This document shows positions 28,672 to 37,700 of a DNA stretch of 39,752 nt, piece by piece; position 1 is the first letter of the stretch; every line of letters starts with the position of its first letter. A program made the translations under genes and the position numbers. Below the pieces are notes generated by a model, which was not told where the DNA came from, searched no databases, and worked only from the letters and a program-made list of their open reading frames with translations. The stretch comes from an uncultured Clostridia bacterium (GTDB lineage: Bacteria; Bacillota; Clostridia; TANB77; CAG-508): NCBI GenBank assembly GCA_947631025.1, contig CANRKA010000008.1, forward strand, positions 1 to 39,752, read 5' to 3'.

Positions 28672-30813
28672 TTATCTAGTTTTTTCTTCTATTGATTGTA
28701 AATTTCTAAACTTATCGCATATTCTACATATATATGCTTTACTTTCTTGTTTCTTTTTTGCATTAATTTCTACATTAGAATCATTATTCATAACATTTAT
28801 ACTATCTCTTATATGGTCTATCATTGTTACTATTTTATCGCATCTTTCTATTGCAGCCTTTTGAATTATATAATTTTCTGATTGCATTTTAACATAAGTT
28901 TTTGTCAAATCTTCTTTTAAAGCTTTTATTATATAATTGGCTTCTTCAATATAATCTCTTTGGCTTTTTCTTTTAGTATCTACTAATATTTCGTTTTGTT
29001 TATATGCTATACTTGCTTTAAATTCTTTTACTAAATTTTTACTATTATTTGAACTTGTATTTACAATGTTTTGTTGATGTTTTTGTGTTTGCATAAATTG
29101 AGTTTTATTTTTAATTTTAGATTTTTCTTTTTGTTCTATATTATCATTTTTACTTTTCACTTCATATTCTTCTTTTTTATAAGATTGAATCTCTTCTTCT
29201 TTTTCTTCTTTTTCTTCTTTTTCTTTTTGTTCATTTTCATACTGTTTAAATAATTTTGAATCAAAATTCCAATTTAATATTTCATCATAAAATCCAAAAT
29301 CAAAAATATTAGATTTTTTATTTCTTACTCTTTCCATTATTTTATTTAATGTTTGTATCTGCTTTTTTTCTAAATTCACATTTTCTTTTGCTTCTTTTAA
29401 AAATTTTTTTGCTTCCTTTAAATTTTTTGATTTTTCACATACTGCTAATAATAAAATTGTTCTTTTATATTCAGATATTTCCTTAAATAATTTAATCTTT
29501 TCAATTAAATCTCTTTCTTCTTTATTATAATATAGTATTGTTTTTACAGTATTTATAAATTTATTTTCTAATTCTTTTGATTTCTCATTATTTGTTTCTT
29601 TTATTTCCATTTTTTTTATCTGTGATTGTATCAGTTCATTATTTTTATATCTTTTTCCTATTTCTTCTACTTTATCATAATTTCCTTCTTTTATTGCTAT
29701 TGTTATCATCTGTGACTGTATCGGTGCTTCTTCTTCAAATCTACTTCCTATTTCCTTTGCTTTATTATAATCTCCCTCTTTTATTGCTATTGTTATCATC
29801 TGTGATTGTATCTGTGCATACTCTTCAAATCTACTTCCTATTTTCTTTGCTTTATCGTAATCTCCTTCTCTTATTGCTATTGTTACCATTTGTGATTGTA
29901 TCGGTGCTTCTTTTTCAAATCTACTTCCTATTTTCTTTGCTTTATCATAATCTCCTTCTTTTATTGCTATTGTTACCATTTGTGATTGCATCTTTGCATG
30001 CTTTTCAAATCTACTTCCTATTTGCTTTGCTTTATCATAATCCCTTTCTTTTATTGCTATTGTTATCATTTGTGATTGTATCGATGCATACTCTTTAAAT
30101 CTACTTCCTATTTGCTTTGCTTTATCATAATCCCCTTCTTTTATTGCTATTGTTACCATTTGTGATTGTATCAGTTCATCTTCTTCAAATCTACTCCCTA
30201 TTTCCTTTGCTTTATCATAATCCCCTTCTTTTATTGCTATTGTTATCATCTGTGATTGTATCGGTGCATACTCTTCAAATCTACTTCCTATTTGCTTTGC
30301 TTTATCGTAATTCCCTTCTTTTATTGCTATTGTTACCATTTGTGATTGTATCGGTGCACACTCTTTAAATCTACTTCCTATTTCTTTTGCTTTATCATAT
30401 TTTTTCTCTCTTATTGCTATTGTTATCATCTGTGATTGTATTTTTGCATCTTCTTCAAATCTACTCCCTATATCTTTTGCTTCTGCATAAAGTTTTTTTA
30501 AAATTAGTATTTTAATTTTTTGACCTTGAATAACGCAATCATTAGGATATTTTGCTGTTAATTTATATGCTTCTTCTAGTTTATGTAGTCTAGTTAATTC
30601 TTTTATTTGGTTACTTACTTCTATTTTCTCTTTATTTTCGTTATTCATATCATTCTTAGCGTTATTTTCATTATTTAATTCTAAATTCAATTGTTTTTTC
30701 CAATTATATAATGTTGCAATACTAATTCCAGTTTCTATATTTATTTCTTTTATTTTTTCTCCTTTTTTTATTCTATCTTGAATTTCAGTTTTTATTTTCA
30801 ATGGATAACTCAT
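28672..30813 (-). CDS. HTH domain protein with tandem 30-aa helical (TPR/PPR-like) repeats and charged C-terminal region
   Basis: N-terminal transposase-type HTH KTEIQDRIKKGEKIKEINIETGISIATLYNWKKQL; nine near-identical repeats IQSQMVTIAIKEGDYDKAKQIGSRFEEYAP. Confidence 0.85.
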   Translation of the reverse strand: MSYPLKIKTEIQDRIKKGEKIKEINIETGISIATLYNWKKQLNLELNNENNAKNDMNNENKEKIEVSNQIKELTRLHKLEEAYKLTAKYPNDCVIQGQKIKILILKKLYAEAKDIGSRFEEDAKIQSQMITIAIREKKYDKAKEIGSRFKECAPIQSQMVTIAIKEGNYDKAKQIGSRFEEYAPIQSQMITIAIKEGDYDKAKEIGSRFEEDELIQSQMVTIAIKEGDYDKAKQIGSRFKEYASIQSQMITIAIKERDYDKAKQIGSRFEKHAKMQSQMVTIAIKEGDYDKAKKIGSRFEKEAPIQSQMVTIAIREGDYDKAKKIGSRFEEYAQIQSQMITIAIKEGDYNKAKEIGSRFEEEAPIQSQMITIAIKEGNYDKVEEIGKRYKNNELIQSQIKKMEIKETNNEKSKELENKFINTVKTILYYNKEERDLIEKIKLFKEISEYKRTILLLAVCEKSKNLKEAKKFLKEAKENVNLEKKQIQTLNKIMERVRNKKSNIFDFGFYDEILNWNFDSKLFKQYENEQKEKEEKEEKEEEIQSYKKEEYEVKSKNDNIEQKEKSKIKNKTQFMQTQKHQQNIVNTSSNNSKNLVKEFKASIAYKQNEILVDTKRKSQRDYIEEANYIIKALKEDLTKTYVKMQSENYIIQKAAIERCDKIVTMIDHIRDSINVMNNDSNVEINAKKKQESKAYICRICDKFRNLQSIEEKTR
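29632..30441 (-). repeat. Nine in-frame 90-bp tandem repeats encoding 30-aa units
   Basis: Units begin IQSQM (once MQSQM), residues 134-403 of the ORF, with degenerate copies on both sides. Confidence 0.93.
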
Positions 30814-31020
30814 ATAGTGCCTCCTTTTTATTGTGTACATATTATCATATTTGTGTGTTTATGTCAACTTTTCCGCTTAAATTACATTTACTATATACTT
30901 TTTTAATTCTTATTTATACTTAAAAGTTTAATATGTTTTTTATCTACCGTGCCTACATAATATTTACAGCATCAAAAACTCTGCTTACTAAATTTATATT
31001 TCAAATTTGGCAATCTAGCA

Positions 31021-31050
31021 AAAAAAATAGAGAGTATAAAACCTCTCTAT
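31021..31050 (-). terminator. Terminator downstream of tRNA-Lys
   Basis: Minus strand ATAGAGAG-...-CTCTCTAT-TTTTTT. Confidence 0.85.
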
Positions 31051-31058
31051 TGCTTGTG

Positions 31059-31134
31059 TGGTGCGTCATCAGGGGGTCGAACCCTGGACCTTCGGATTAA
31101 GAGTCCGCTGCTCTACCAACTGAGCTAATAACGC
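31059..31134 (-). tRNA. tRNA-Lys (anticodon CTT), CCA encoded
   Basis: GCGTTATTAGCTCAGTTGGTAGAGCAGCGGACTCTTAATCCGAAGGTCCAGGGTTCGACCCCCTGATGACGCACCA; cloverleaf fits. Confidence 0.95.
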
Positions 31135-31279
31135 ATATTTAATTATTTATCTTTTTTTCAATAAAGTTAATAACATATTTTTATATGTTTACGTTTTTAG
31201 TTTGACTTAATATATCTATTTTTAACGAATTTATTGTATTATCTTTTTATGTATTTGTCAAGATATATGTATTTTTTGT

Positions 31280-31302
31280 GGGTCGGGATATGTACCCGAC
31301 CC
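31280..31302. repeat. GC-rich palindrome
   Basis: GGGTCGGG-ATATGTA-CCCGACCC; a second hairpin TACCACT/AGTGGTA follows. Confidence 0.7.
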
Positions 31303-31344
31303 CTACCACTACACCATTGTTTAACAGTGGTATTGTTACTTTAT

Positions 31345-32400
31345 TTAATTACCTTTTAATTTTTCTGCTCTGTCTGCCGCTGTAAGGCTATCTATCATTT
31401 CATCTAAATTTCCGTTTAAAAAATCTTCCATTTGATATATACTTAAACCTATTCTATGGTCTGTTATACGACCTTGTGGATAGTTATATGTACGTATTTT
31501 TTCGCTTCTATCTCCACTTCCTACCTGACTTTTTCTTTCACTTGCTAACTCTGCATCTTGTTTTTGTTTTTCTTGGTCATATATTCTAGATTTTAATAAT
31601 CTCATTGCATATTCTCTATTTTGTAATTGTGAACGTTCTGTTTGACATTCTGCTATAATTCCTGTTGGTTCATGTATTAAACGTACTGCAGATGATGTTT
31701 TGTTTACATGTTGTCCTCCTGCTCCAGAAGCCCTAAATACTTCCATTCTTATATCTGCAGGATTTATTTCTATTTCAACATCTTCTACAACTGGTAGTAC
31801 TGCTACTGTTGCAGTTGAAGTATGAATTCTACCACTACTTTCTGTATCTGGAACTCTTTGTACTCTGTGTACACCACTTTCAAATTTTAATCTGCTATAC
31901 ACACCTTTTCCTGTAATCATAAAAGATACTTCTTTATATCCTCCAAGTCCTGTACTATTTTCATTTAATATATCTAATTTCCAATGCTTTTTTTCTGCAT
32001 ACATTGTGTACATTCTAAACAATGTTCCTGCAAATAGAGCTGCCTCTTCTCCTCCTGCTCCTGCTCTTATTTCACATATTATATTTTTATCATCATCTTT
32101 ATCCTTTGGAATTAAAAGTATTTTTAATTCTTCTTCTAATTTTGGTAATTTTTCTTTTGCTTCATAATATTCTAATTCTGCAAGTTCCTTCATTTCTGGA
32201 TCTTCCATTAATTCTTCGGCATCAAGCATACTTTGTTTTGTTTTTTTATATTCTCTAAATTTTATAACAATATCTTCTATTCCTGCATGCTCTTTCATAT
32301 ATTTTTGCCATTCTGTTTGGTTGGCAATTATCTCTGAATCTGATATTAATTTTGTTAATTCTTCATATCTTTTCTCCACAGCTTCTAATTTTTCAAACAT
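31345..32400 (-). CDS. prfA: Peptide chain release factor 1
   Basis: [33 protein letters not shown] (GGQ), [18 protein letters not shown]. Confidence 0.96.
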   Translation of the reverse strand: MFEKLEAVEKRYEELTKLISDSEIIANQTEWQKYMKEHAGIEDIVIKFREYKKTKQSMLDAEELMEDPEMKELAELEYYEAKEKLPKLEEELKILLIPKDKDDDKNIICEIRAGAGGEEAALFAGTLFRMYTMYAEKKHWKLDILNENSTGLGGYKEVSFMITGKGVYSRLKFESGVHRVQRVPDTESSGRIHTSTATVAVLPVVEDVEIEINPADIRMEVFRASGAGGQHVNKTSSAVRLIHEPTGIIAECQTERSQLQNREYAMRLLKSRIYDQEKQKQDAELASERKSQVGSGDRSEKIRTYNYPQGRITDHRIGLSIYQMEDFLNGNLDEMIDSLTAADRAEKLKGN

Positions 32401-32633
32401 ATATATACTCCTTTTATACAATCTGTGTGATATTATAACGCATTTTTATAGGATTTTCAACTAGCCAGAATAATTTGTTTATATTAATTTATCTTTTTAA
32501 ACAATTTAATATTAAATTATTTACACATTTTTTTCCCTCTTTAAAACTTTTTTTATATATTTTTTGTTAAGCAATACAAGAATTATATGTATATAAATAC
32601 AAATAATGTAAAAAATAATTATGGAGGTTTTTT

Positions 32634-34127
32634 ATGAGTATTTGGTTAGATTCTGTAGATTTAAAGAAATTTCCTAAATTGGAAGAAGATTTTAAGTGTG
32701 ATGTTGTAATTATTGGTGGTGGCATTACTGGAATATCAACTGCTTATTATTTATCTAAAAAAGGCTTTAAAGTTTGTATTTTAGAAAAAAATTTATTTGG
32801 GCATAAAACAACAGGAAATACAACAGGTAAGGTAACCTCACAGCATAATTTGTTTTATGATTATTTGTATAAGACTTTTGGTTTTAATTTTGCAAAAGAC
32901 TATTTTGAAGCAAACGAACATGCCATTAATGATATAGAAAATATAGTAAAAGAAAATAATATAGAATGTGATTTTGAGCGTAAAGCTTCTTACGTTTTTA
33001 CACAGGATAATAAATATATACAAAAATTTAAAGATGAATTTAGTGCTTTAAAGCATATAAACCCAAATGCAACTTATGAACATACTATAGATATTCCTTT
33101 AAATGCTATAGCTGGAATAAAATTTCCTAATCAAGCCCAAATTAATTCTGTTAAATATATAAATGGATTGCTTACTATTTTAGAAAAAAATGGGGTTAAA
33201 TTATATGAAAATTCTAAAGTAGAAGATATTTCTTCTGTAAGTGATGGATATAAAGTTTCTACTAGTTCTAATAATATAACGTGTAAATATGTGTGTATAA
33301 CAACAAGATATCCATTTATTAATTTTCCTGGTTTTCATTTTTTAAAAATGTACCAAAGTACAGCATATGCTATTTCTATTGATACCAATTTACCAGTTTT
33401 AGAAGATATGTTTATTTCTTTCGAAAGTCCAACAATTTCGCTGAGATATACTTATTATAATAATAAAAAAATTCCTATAATTGCTGGTTTTGACCATAAA
33501 ACAGGTAAACAAACAAACTCTGAAGATGCATATTTATTTTTAGAACAAATTGCTAAAAAAGTATATCCAGATTATAAAATTATTTCGAAATGGTCTACGG
33601 AAGATTGTGTTTCTGTGGATAAGTTGCCTTATATTGGTGAGTTTTCCACTTTTAAACCTAATTTATATATGGCAACTGGTTTTAAAAAATGGGGTATGAC
33701 TACATCTAACATTGCTGCAAATATTTTATGTGATAAAATTTGCGGTAAAGAAAATAAATACAGCTATTTGTTTAATTCTAAAAGATTTAATCCTTTAAAA
33801 AACTATAAAGAAACTGGTAATATGATAAAAGAGTCTTCAGAGTCTTTAGTTTTTAATAAATTTAAAATTAAGAATTTTGATATAAATAATGTTCCCAAAA
33901 ATAGTGGAAAAGTTTTAAAAAGTGATGGCAAGATTATTAGAATTTATAAAGATGAAAATGAAAAAGTTTATGCTGTTAAACCTATTTGCTCTCATTTAGG
34001 TTGCTTGCTTACTTGGAACCAAACATTAAAAACATGGGATTGTCCTTGCCATGGTTCTAGATTTGACTTTATGGGTAATTGCATTTATGGTCCAAGCAAT
34101 GAAGGACTTAAAAAATATAACTTATAA
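32634..34127 (+). CDS. FAD-dependent oxidoreductase (DAO family) with C-terminal Rieske [2Fe-2S] domain
   Basis: VVIIGGGITGISTAYYLSKKG Rossmann motif; CSHLGCLLTWN...CPCHGSRFDFMG Rieske ligands. Confidence 0.94.
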   Translation: MSIWLDSVDLKKFPKLEEDFKCDVVIIGGGITGISTAYYLSKKGFKVCILEKNLFGHKTTGNTTGKVTSQHNLFYDYLYKTFGFNFAKDYFEANEHAINDIENIVKENNIECDFERKASYVFTQDNKYIQKFKDEFSALKHINPNATYEHTIDIPLNAIAGIKFPNQAQINSVKYINGLLTILEKNGVKLYENSKVEDISSVSDGYKVSTSSNNITCKYVCITTRYPFINFPGFHFLKMYQSTAYAISIDTNLPVLEDMFISFESPTISLRYTYYNNKKIPIIAGFDHKTGKQTNSEDAYLFLEQIAKKVYPDYKIISKWSTEDCVSVDKLPYIGEFSTFKPNLYMATGFKKWGMTTSNIAANILCDKICGKENKYSYLFNSKRFNPLKNYKETGNMIKESSESLVFNKFKIKNFDINNVPKNSGKVLKSDGKIIRIYKDENEKVYAVKPICSHLGCLLTWNQTLKTWDCPCHGSRFDFMGNCIYGPSNEGLKKYNL

Positions 34128-34205
34128 AAAGCAAAAGTAGACATTATTAATATTTTTACTATTTAGAACATTTAAATCTTAAGTATTTGTTCGCATAAAA
34201 CAAAA

Positions 34206-34266
34206 TTGCCTAAGGGTGCAGCTTCTATAATTATTTATAGATGGCCCGCTTCCTTAGGCAAAGTTT
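34206..34266. terminator. Long bidirectional hairpin between convergent genes
   Basis: TTGCCTAAGG ... CCTTAGGCAA outer stem, TCTATAA/TTATAGA inner stem separated by a GC-rich internal loop; T tail. Confidence 0.75.
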
Positions 34267-34284
34267 TTATTATATTAATTTTCA

Positions 34285-36043
34285 TTAATTTGTTTTTTGA
34301 TTTGTATCTGTTGATTCTGTGTTCCCATCTTTTCCTTCATTTCCAGATTCTTTACCTTCTTCTACATTTGGTTTTGTTTCAGTTTCTGAAGGTGGATTTG
34401 ATGGAATATTTGGCGTTGTTGGTACTTGCTGAGCTGGTTGTTGAACTACCTCAGGTTTTTTTACTCCTCTTCTTATTACTTTTTCCATTGCATTATATTT
34501 ATCACTTGATAGTAAATTTCTAGAAACAACAACTCCATTTAAATATAATACTTTATATGTTACACTTCTACATCCGTTTTGTCCCTTTTGTTCTACTTCT
34601 TCTGTTCCTTCTGGTAAATTTTCATCATCTATATATGTTGTTTCATATGGTATTGTTTCTACAATACTTGATTGTATATCTACTTTATATTCAACTTCCT
34701 GTTTCATTCCATATATTGCAACTCTTGCTATTCCATTTTTTGCAGAAGCTACTATTTTTATAGGATATTTTCTACTGTTTTTAAATCTAAAGTCTGTTGC
34801 TCCATATACAACTGTTGCATCTCTTCCTGCTCCTAAATATGATGTTACAAATCCATGGTTTCTTCTGCTTACTATATCTAAATTAGCTAATACTACTGCG
34901 TTATAAAGTGTTGATGATATTTGGCATATTCCTCCACCTAAACCATCTATTACTTGACCATTTTGATATATTTTTGCATCTCTATAACCTGCAGCTATTG
35001 TTCTTTCTCCAACTGTTGCATTATATGAAAAGGTTTCTCCAGGCATTACTACTGTTCCATTTATTTTATTTGAAGCTAATCTTAAATTTGTACTTCTATT
35101 TACATTTCCTCCATCATAATTTGTTGTAAAAGATGCTAATAAATCTGGAAAAGCTTCATCTCCTAACTTATCTGTTGTTATTTTTGGAATTGTTATTTTT
35201 AATGGTATTATATATTCTTCCTTTTCTTCTGCTACAATTTGTTTTGCTTCTTCTATACTTATTGCAAAATCTACTCCATTAACATGCGGATGTAATGTAA
35301 ATGGATCTTTTGTGTAATATGCATCTTGTGCTTCTGTATGTATTTCGTTATATATTTTTTCTACATCTATTGGTCCTGGAGCACTTTCTTCTAATGGTAA
35401 TTCTACATTTTCTTCTGTATTATTTATATTTTTTATATTTTCAATTATTTTATTTTTTAATTCATCTTTAATTATAGTATTTCCTTGTGTACCTCTTGTT
35501 ATTATTAGATCACTTTCTTCTATACAATAACTATTATCTTTCATTGCATTTGGAATACTACCTTTTATTTCTTCTATTTTATTATTAAGATTCTCTTCAT
35601 TAAATTGAATTTGCATATCTATATTTTTTTTATTATTTCTAGCACTTAAAATATCAAAATTGTTGCTTATTATATTTTTTTCTCTTCCTATATTATAGGC
35701 ATCTTCTACAGCTTGATCTATATTATAATTAATTTCTAATTGATCTAATGATAGCTCACTTTCAAATTCATCTTTTGTAAGCTTTATTATACTCTGTTTT
35801 TTTAATTCTGTTCCGTGCATTTAATTTTTCTTTTGCTTCTTCTTTTGTAAGTTCTGAAACATCTATATTATTAATTGCAACTCCTTTAATAATTTTTGTA
35901 TTGTTCATATTAATAATAGAAAAAATTGTACAAAATATTCCTATTATTAAAACTAATGCAATTAAAATAGTAGAAATAATAATTATATTTCTTTTACTTG
36001 TAAAAATATTTTTTAATTTTTCTATAATTTTAGCACTTTCCAT
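34285..36043 (-). CDS. VanW family protein with N-terminal TM and C-terminal G5-like domain; +1 frameshift near 35800-35812
   Basis: ORF 35768..36085 supplies TM plus IKGVAINNIDVSELTKEEAKEKLNA; ORF 34285..35820 supplies the rest (YNIGREKNII, VanW core MPGETFSYNATVGERTIAAGY...GGGICQISSTLYNAVVLANL). Confidence 0.88.
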
Positions 36044-36131
36044 ATATTTTCTCCCACCTTTTATTTTACGATAAAATCTTACCACAATATTTATTTTTTT
36101 ACAATATTTTTTATTTTTTTCTAAAAAACTA

Positions 36132-36160
36132 TTGAATAAAAATTTTTTTAATACTATAAT
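36132..36160 (+). promoter_or_regulatory. Sigma-A promoter of the CBM25-like gene
   Basis: TTGAAT-N17-TATAAT. Confidence 0.7.
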
Positions 36161-36197
36161 ATGTATATTCTAAAGATAAGCAAGGAGAACTATATTT

Positions 36198-36671
36198 ATG
36201 GAATTAACAAAAAATATATTTTTTAATACAGATAAATTAATAGAAAATTCACCTATTAAGCTTTCTTATACAGGAAATCTTTTCAAAGAAGACTATGATG
36301 GTAAAGTATTTATTCATTATGGTTTTGGCTTAAATTGGGATAATGTTTCTGAATTGGAAATGAAAAAAACAGATTTAGGATATCAAGCAGAAATAGACTT
36401 ACCAGAAAGTGAAAGTTTAAATTTTTGTTTTAGAAATAGTGAAAATGTTTGGGATAATAATAATGGAGAAAATTATATATTTCCTATTGAAAAGGTTTGC
36501 ACAGATTTAATTGCTTTAGATAATGATGACTTAGCTTTAAGCAAACCAAAAAGACTTAGAAGAACATATATGTGGAGTAAAAAAGTTCGTTTAGCTGTTT
36601 ACAAATTAATAAAATATGTTCCTAAAATATTATCTGGAAATTATAAAAGAAAAGTAACAAACGAAGAATAA
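36198..36671 (+). CDS. Stand-alone CBM25-like carbohydrate-binding protein with basic C-terminal tail
   Basis: IKLSYTGNLFKEDYDGKVFIHYGFGLNWDNVSELEMKKTDLGYQAEIDLPESESLNFCFRNSENVWDNNNGENY; no signal peptide. Confidence 0.82.
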   Translation: MELTKNIFFNTDKLIENSPIKLSYTGNLFKEDYDGKVFIHYGFGLNWDNVSELEMKKTDLGYQAEIDLPESESLNFCFRNSENVWDNNNGENYIFPIEKVCTDLIALDNDDLALSKPKRLRRTYMWSKKVRLAVYKLIKYVPKILSGNYKRKVTNEE

Positions 36672-36699
36672 AAAAATCGGCAAGTTGCCGATTTTTTTA
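36671..36699. terminator. Bidirectional terminator
   Basis: AAAAAATCGGCAAGTTGCCGATTTTTTT between convergent genes. Confidence 0.93.
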
Positions 36700-37422
36700 T
36701 ATTTTCCAACCACCATTTATAGAAATTATTTGACCTGTTGTGTAATTGTCTTCTGCAAGCCACATTGCACATTTGGCAATATCTTCTGCTCTTCCTATCT
36801 TTTCTAGTGGAATTTCTTTTTTTATTTCTTCTTTTTCTTCTTTGCTTAAATTATTGTTCATTCTTGTATCTATTATTCCAGGTGCTATAGAATTTATGCG
36901 TATATTAGAAGGGCCTAATTCTTTAGCAAGTGATTTTGTTAGACTATCAATTCCTGCTTTTGTTACTGCATATAAACTTTCGCAAGATGCCCCTACTTCT
37001 CCCCATATTGAAGAAATATTTATTATACACCCTTCTTTTTTCTTTATCATATATTTTATAGCTTCTTGTGTTACACAAAATACAGAATATAAATTATTAT
37101 TTATTATTTTATTCCATTCTTCATCTGTTATTTCTGTAAATAATTTTACAAAATCTATTCCTGCATTATTTATTAAAATATCTATATTTTTATATTTTTT
37201 TATAGTAAATTCTATTAATTTTTTTACATCTTCTCTTTTAGATACATCTGCTTTAAATATTTCTATATTATTATTTATCTTCGTTAACTCTCTTTTTAAT
37301 TCTTCCGCTTCCTTTTCAGATTTATTGTAATTTATTACAACATTATAATCTTTATTTGCAAACTCTTTTACTATTTGTCTTCCAATTCCTTGTGCTCCAC
37401 CTGTAACTAAAATTGTTTTCAT
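36697..37422 (-). CDS. ymfI: SDR family oxidoreductase, likely elongation factor P 5-aminopentanone reductase (YmfI-like)
   Basis: TGGAQGIG, NNAG, and the SSIWGEVGASCESLYAVTKAG signature. Confidence 0.8.
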   Translation of the reverse strand: MKTILVTGGAQGIGRQIVKEFANKDYNVVINYNKSEKEAEELKRELTKINNNIEIFKADVSKREDVKKLIEFTIKKYKNIDILINNAGIDFVKLFTEITDEEWNKIINNNLYSVFCVTQEAIKYMIKKKEGCIINISSIWGEVGASCESLYAVTKAGIDSLTKSLAKELGPSNIRINSIAPGIIDTRMNNNLSKEEKEEIKKEIPLEKIGRAEDIAKCAMWLAEDNYTTGQIISINGGWKI

Positions 37423-37529
37423 TTTCTATCCTCCAATTATTTGTTTTATATTACATATATTTTCTTATTAAAATACTATTTTTAATGAAAACATTATACT
37501 ATATTTTAATTATTTATTCATTATATTTA

Positions 37530-37700
37530 TTATTTTTCTTCCTCATTAACTTTTTTTGCCATTTCTTTAACTAAATCTTCATACCCTGTTAGTGTAGAAT
37601 ATGGTGCAAATTGCGCTGCTCTTGACTCCATACTCATTTGTGGATGTTTTTTTGAAATATGATGTGGAAGATTTATAATATCATCATAATTATTTTTCAT
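37530..37700 (-). CDS. 56-aa YolD-like/polymerase-associated small protein (missed by the ORF track)
   Basis: MKNNYDDIINLPHHISKKHPQMSMESRAAQFAPYSTLTGYEDLVKEMAKKVNEEEK; GGAGGT RBS within the end of the upstream gene; TAA|ATG coupling. Confidence 0.9.
   Translation of the reverse strand: MKNNYDDIINLPHHISKKHPQMSMESRAAQFAPYSTLTGYEDLVKEMAKKVNEEEK

Noticed and set aside
29190-29235. Tandem ttcttcttttt repeats
   Set aside because: In-frame KEEKEE low-complexity coding sequence; not evidence of a separate element.
29577-30368. Plus-strand ORFs of 173 and 83 aa over the repeat region
   Set aside because: Antisense shadows of the tandem repeat gene (Leu/Phe-rich reverse-frame translation), no RBS.
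29632-30441. Regular direct repeats that could look like a CRISPR array
   Set aside because: Period is exactly 90 bp, contiguous, in frame with a 714-aa ORF and without unique spacers; no cas genes nearby.
36746-37330. 194-aa plus-strand ORF
   Set aside because: Antisense to the well-supported SDR gene; composition typical of a shadow ORF.
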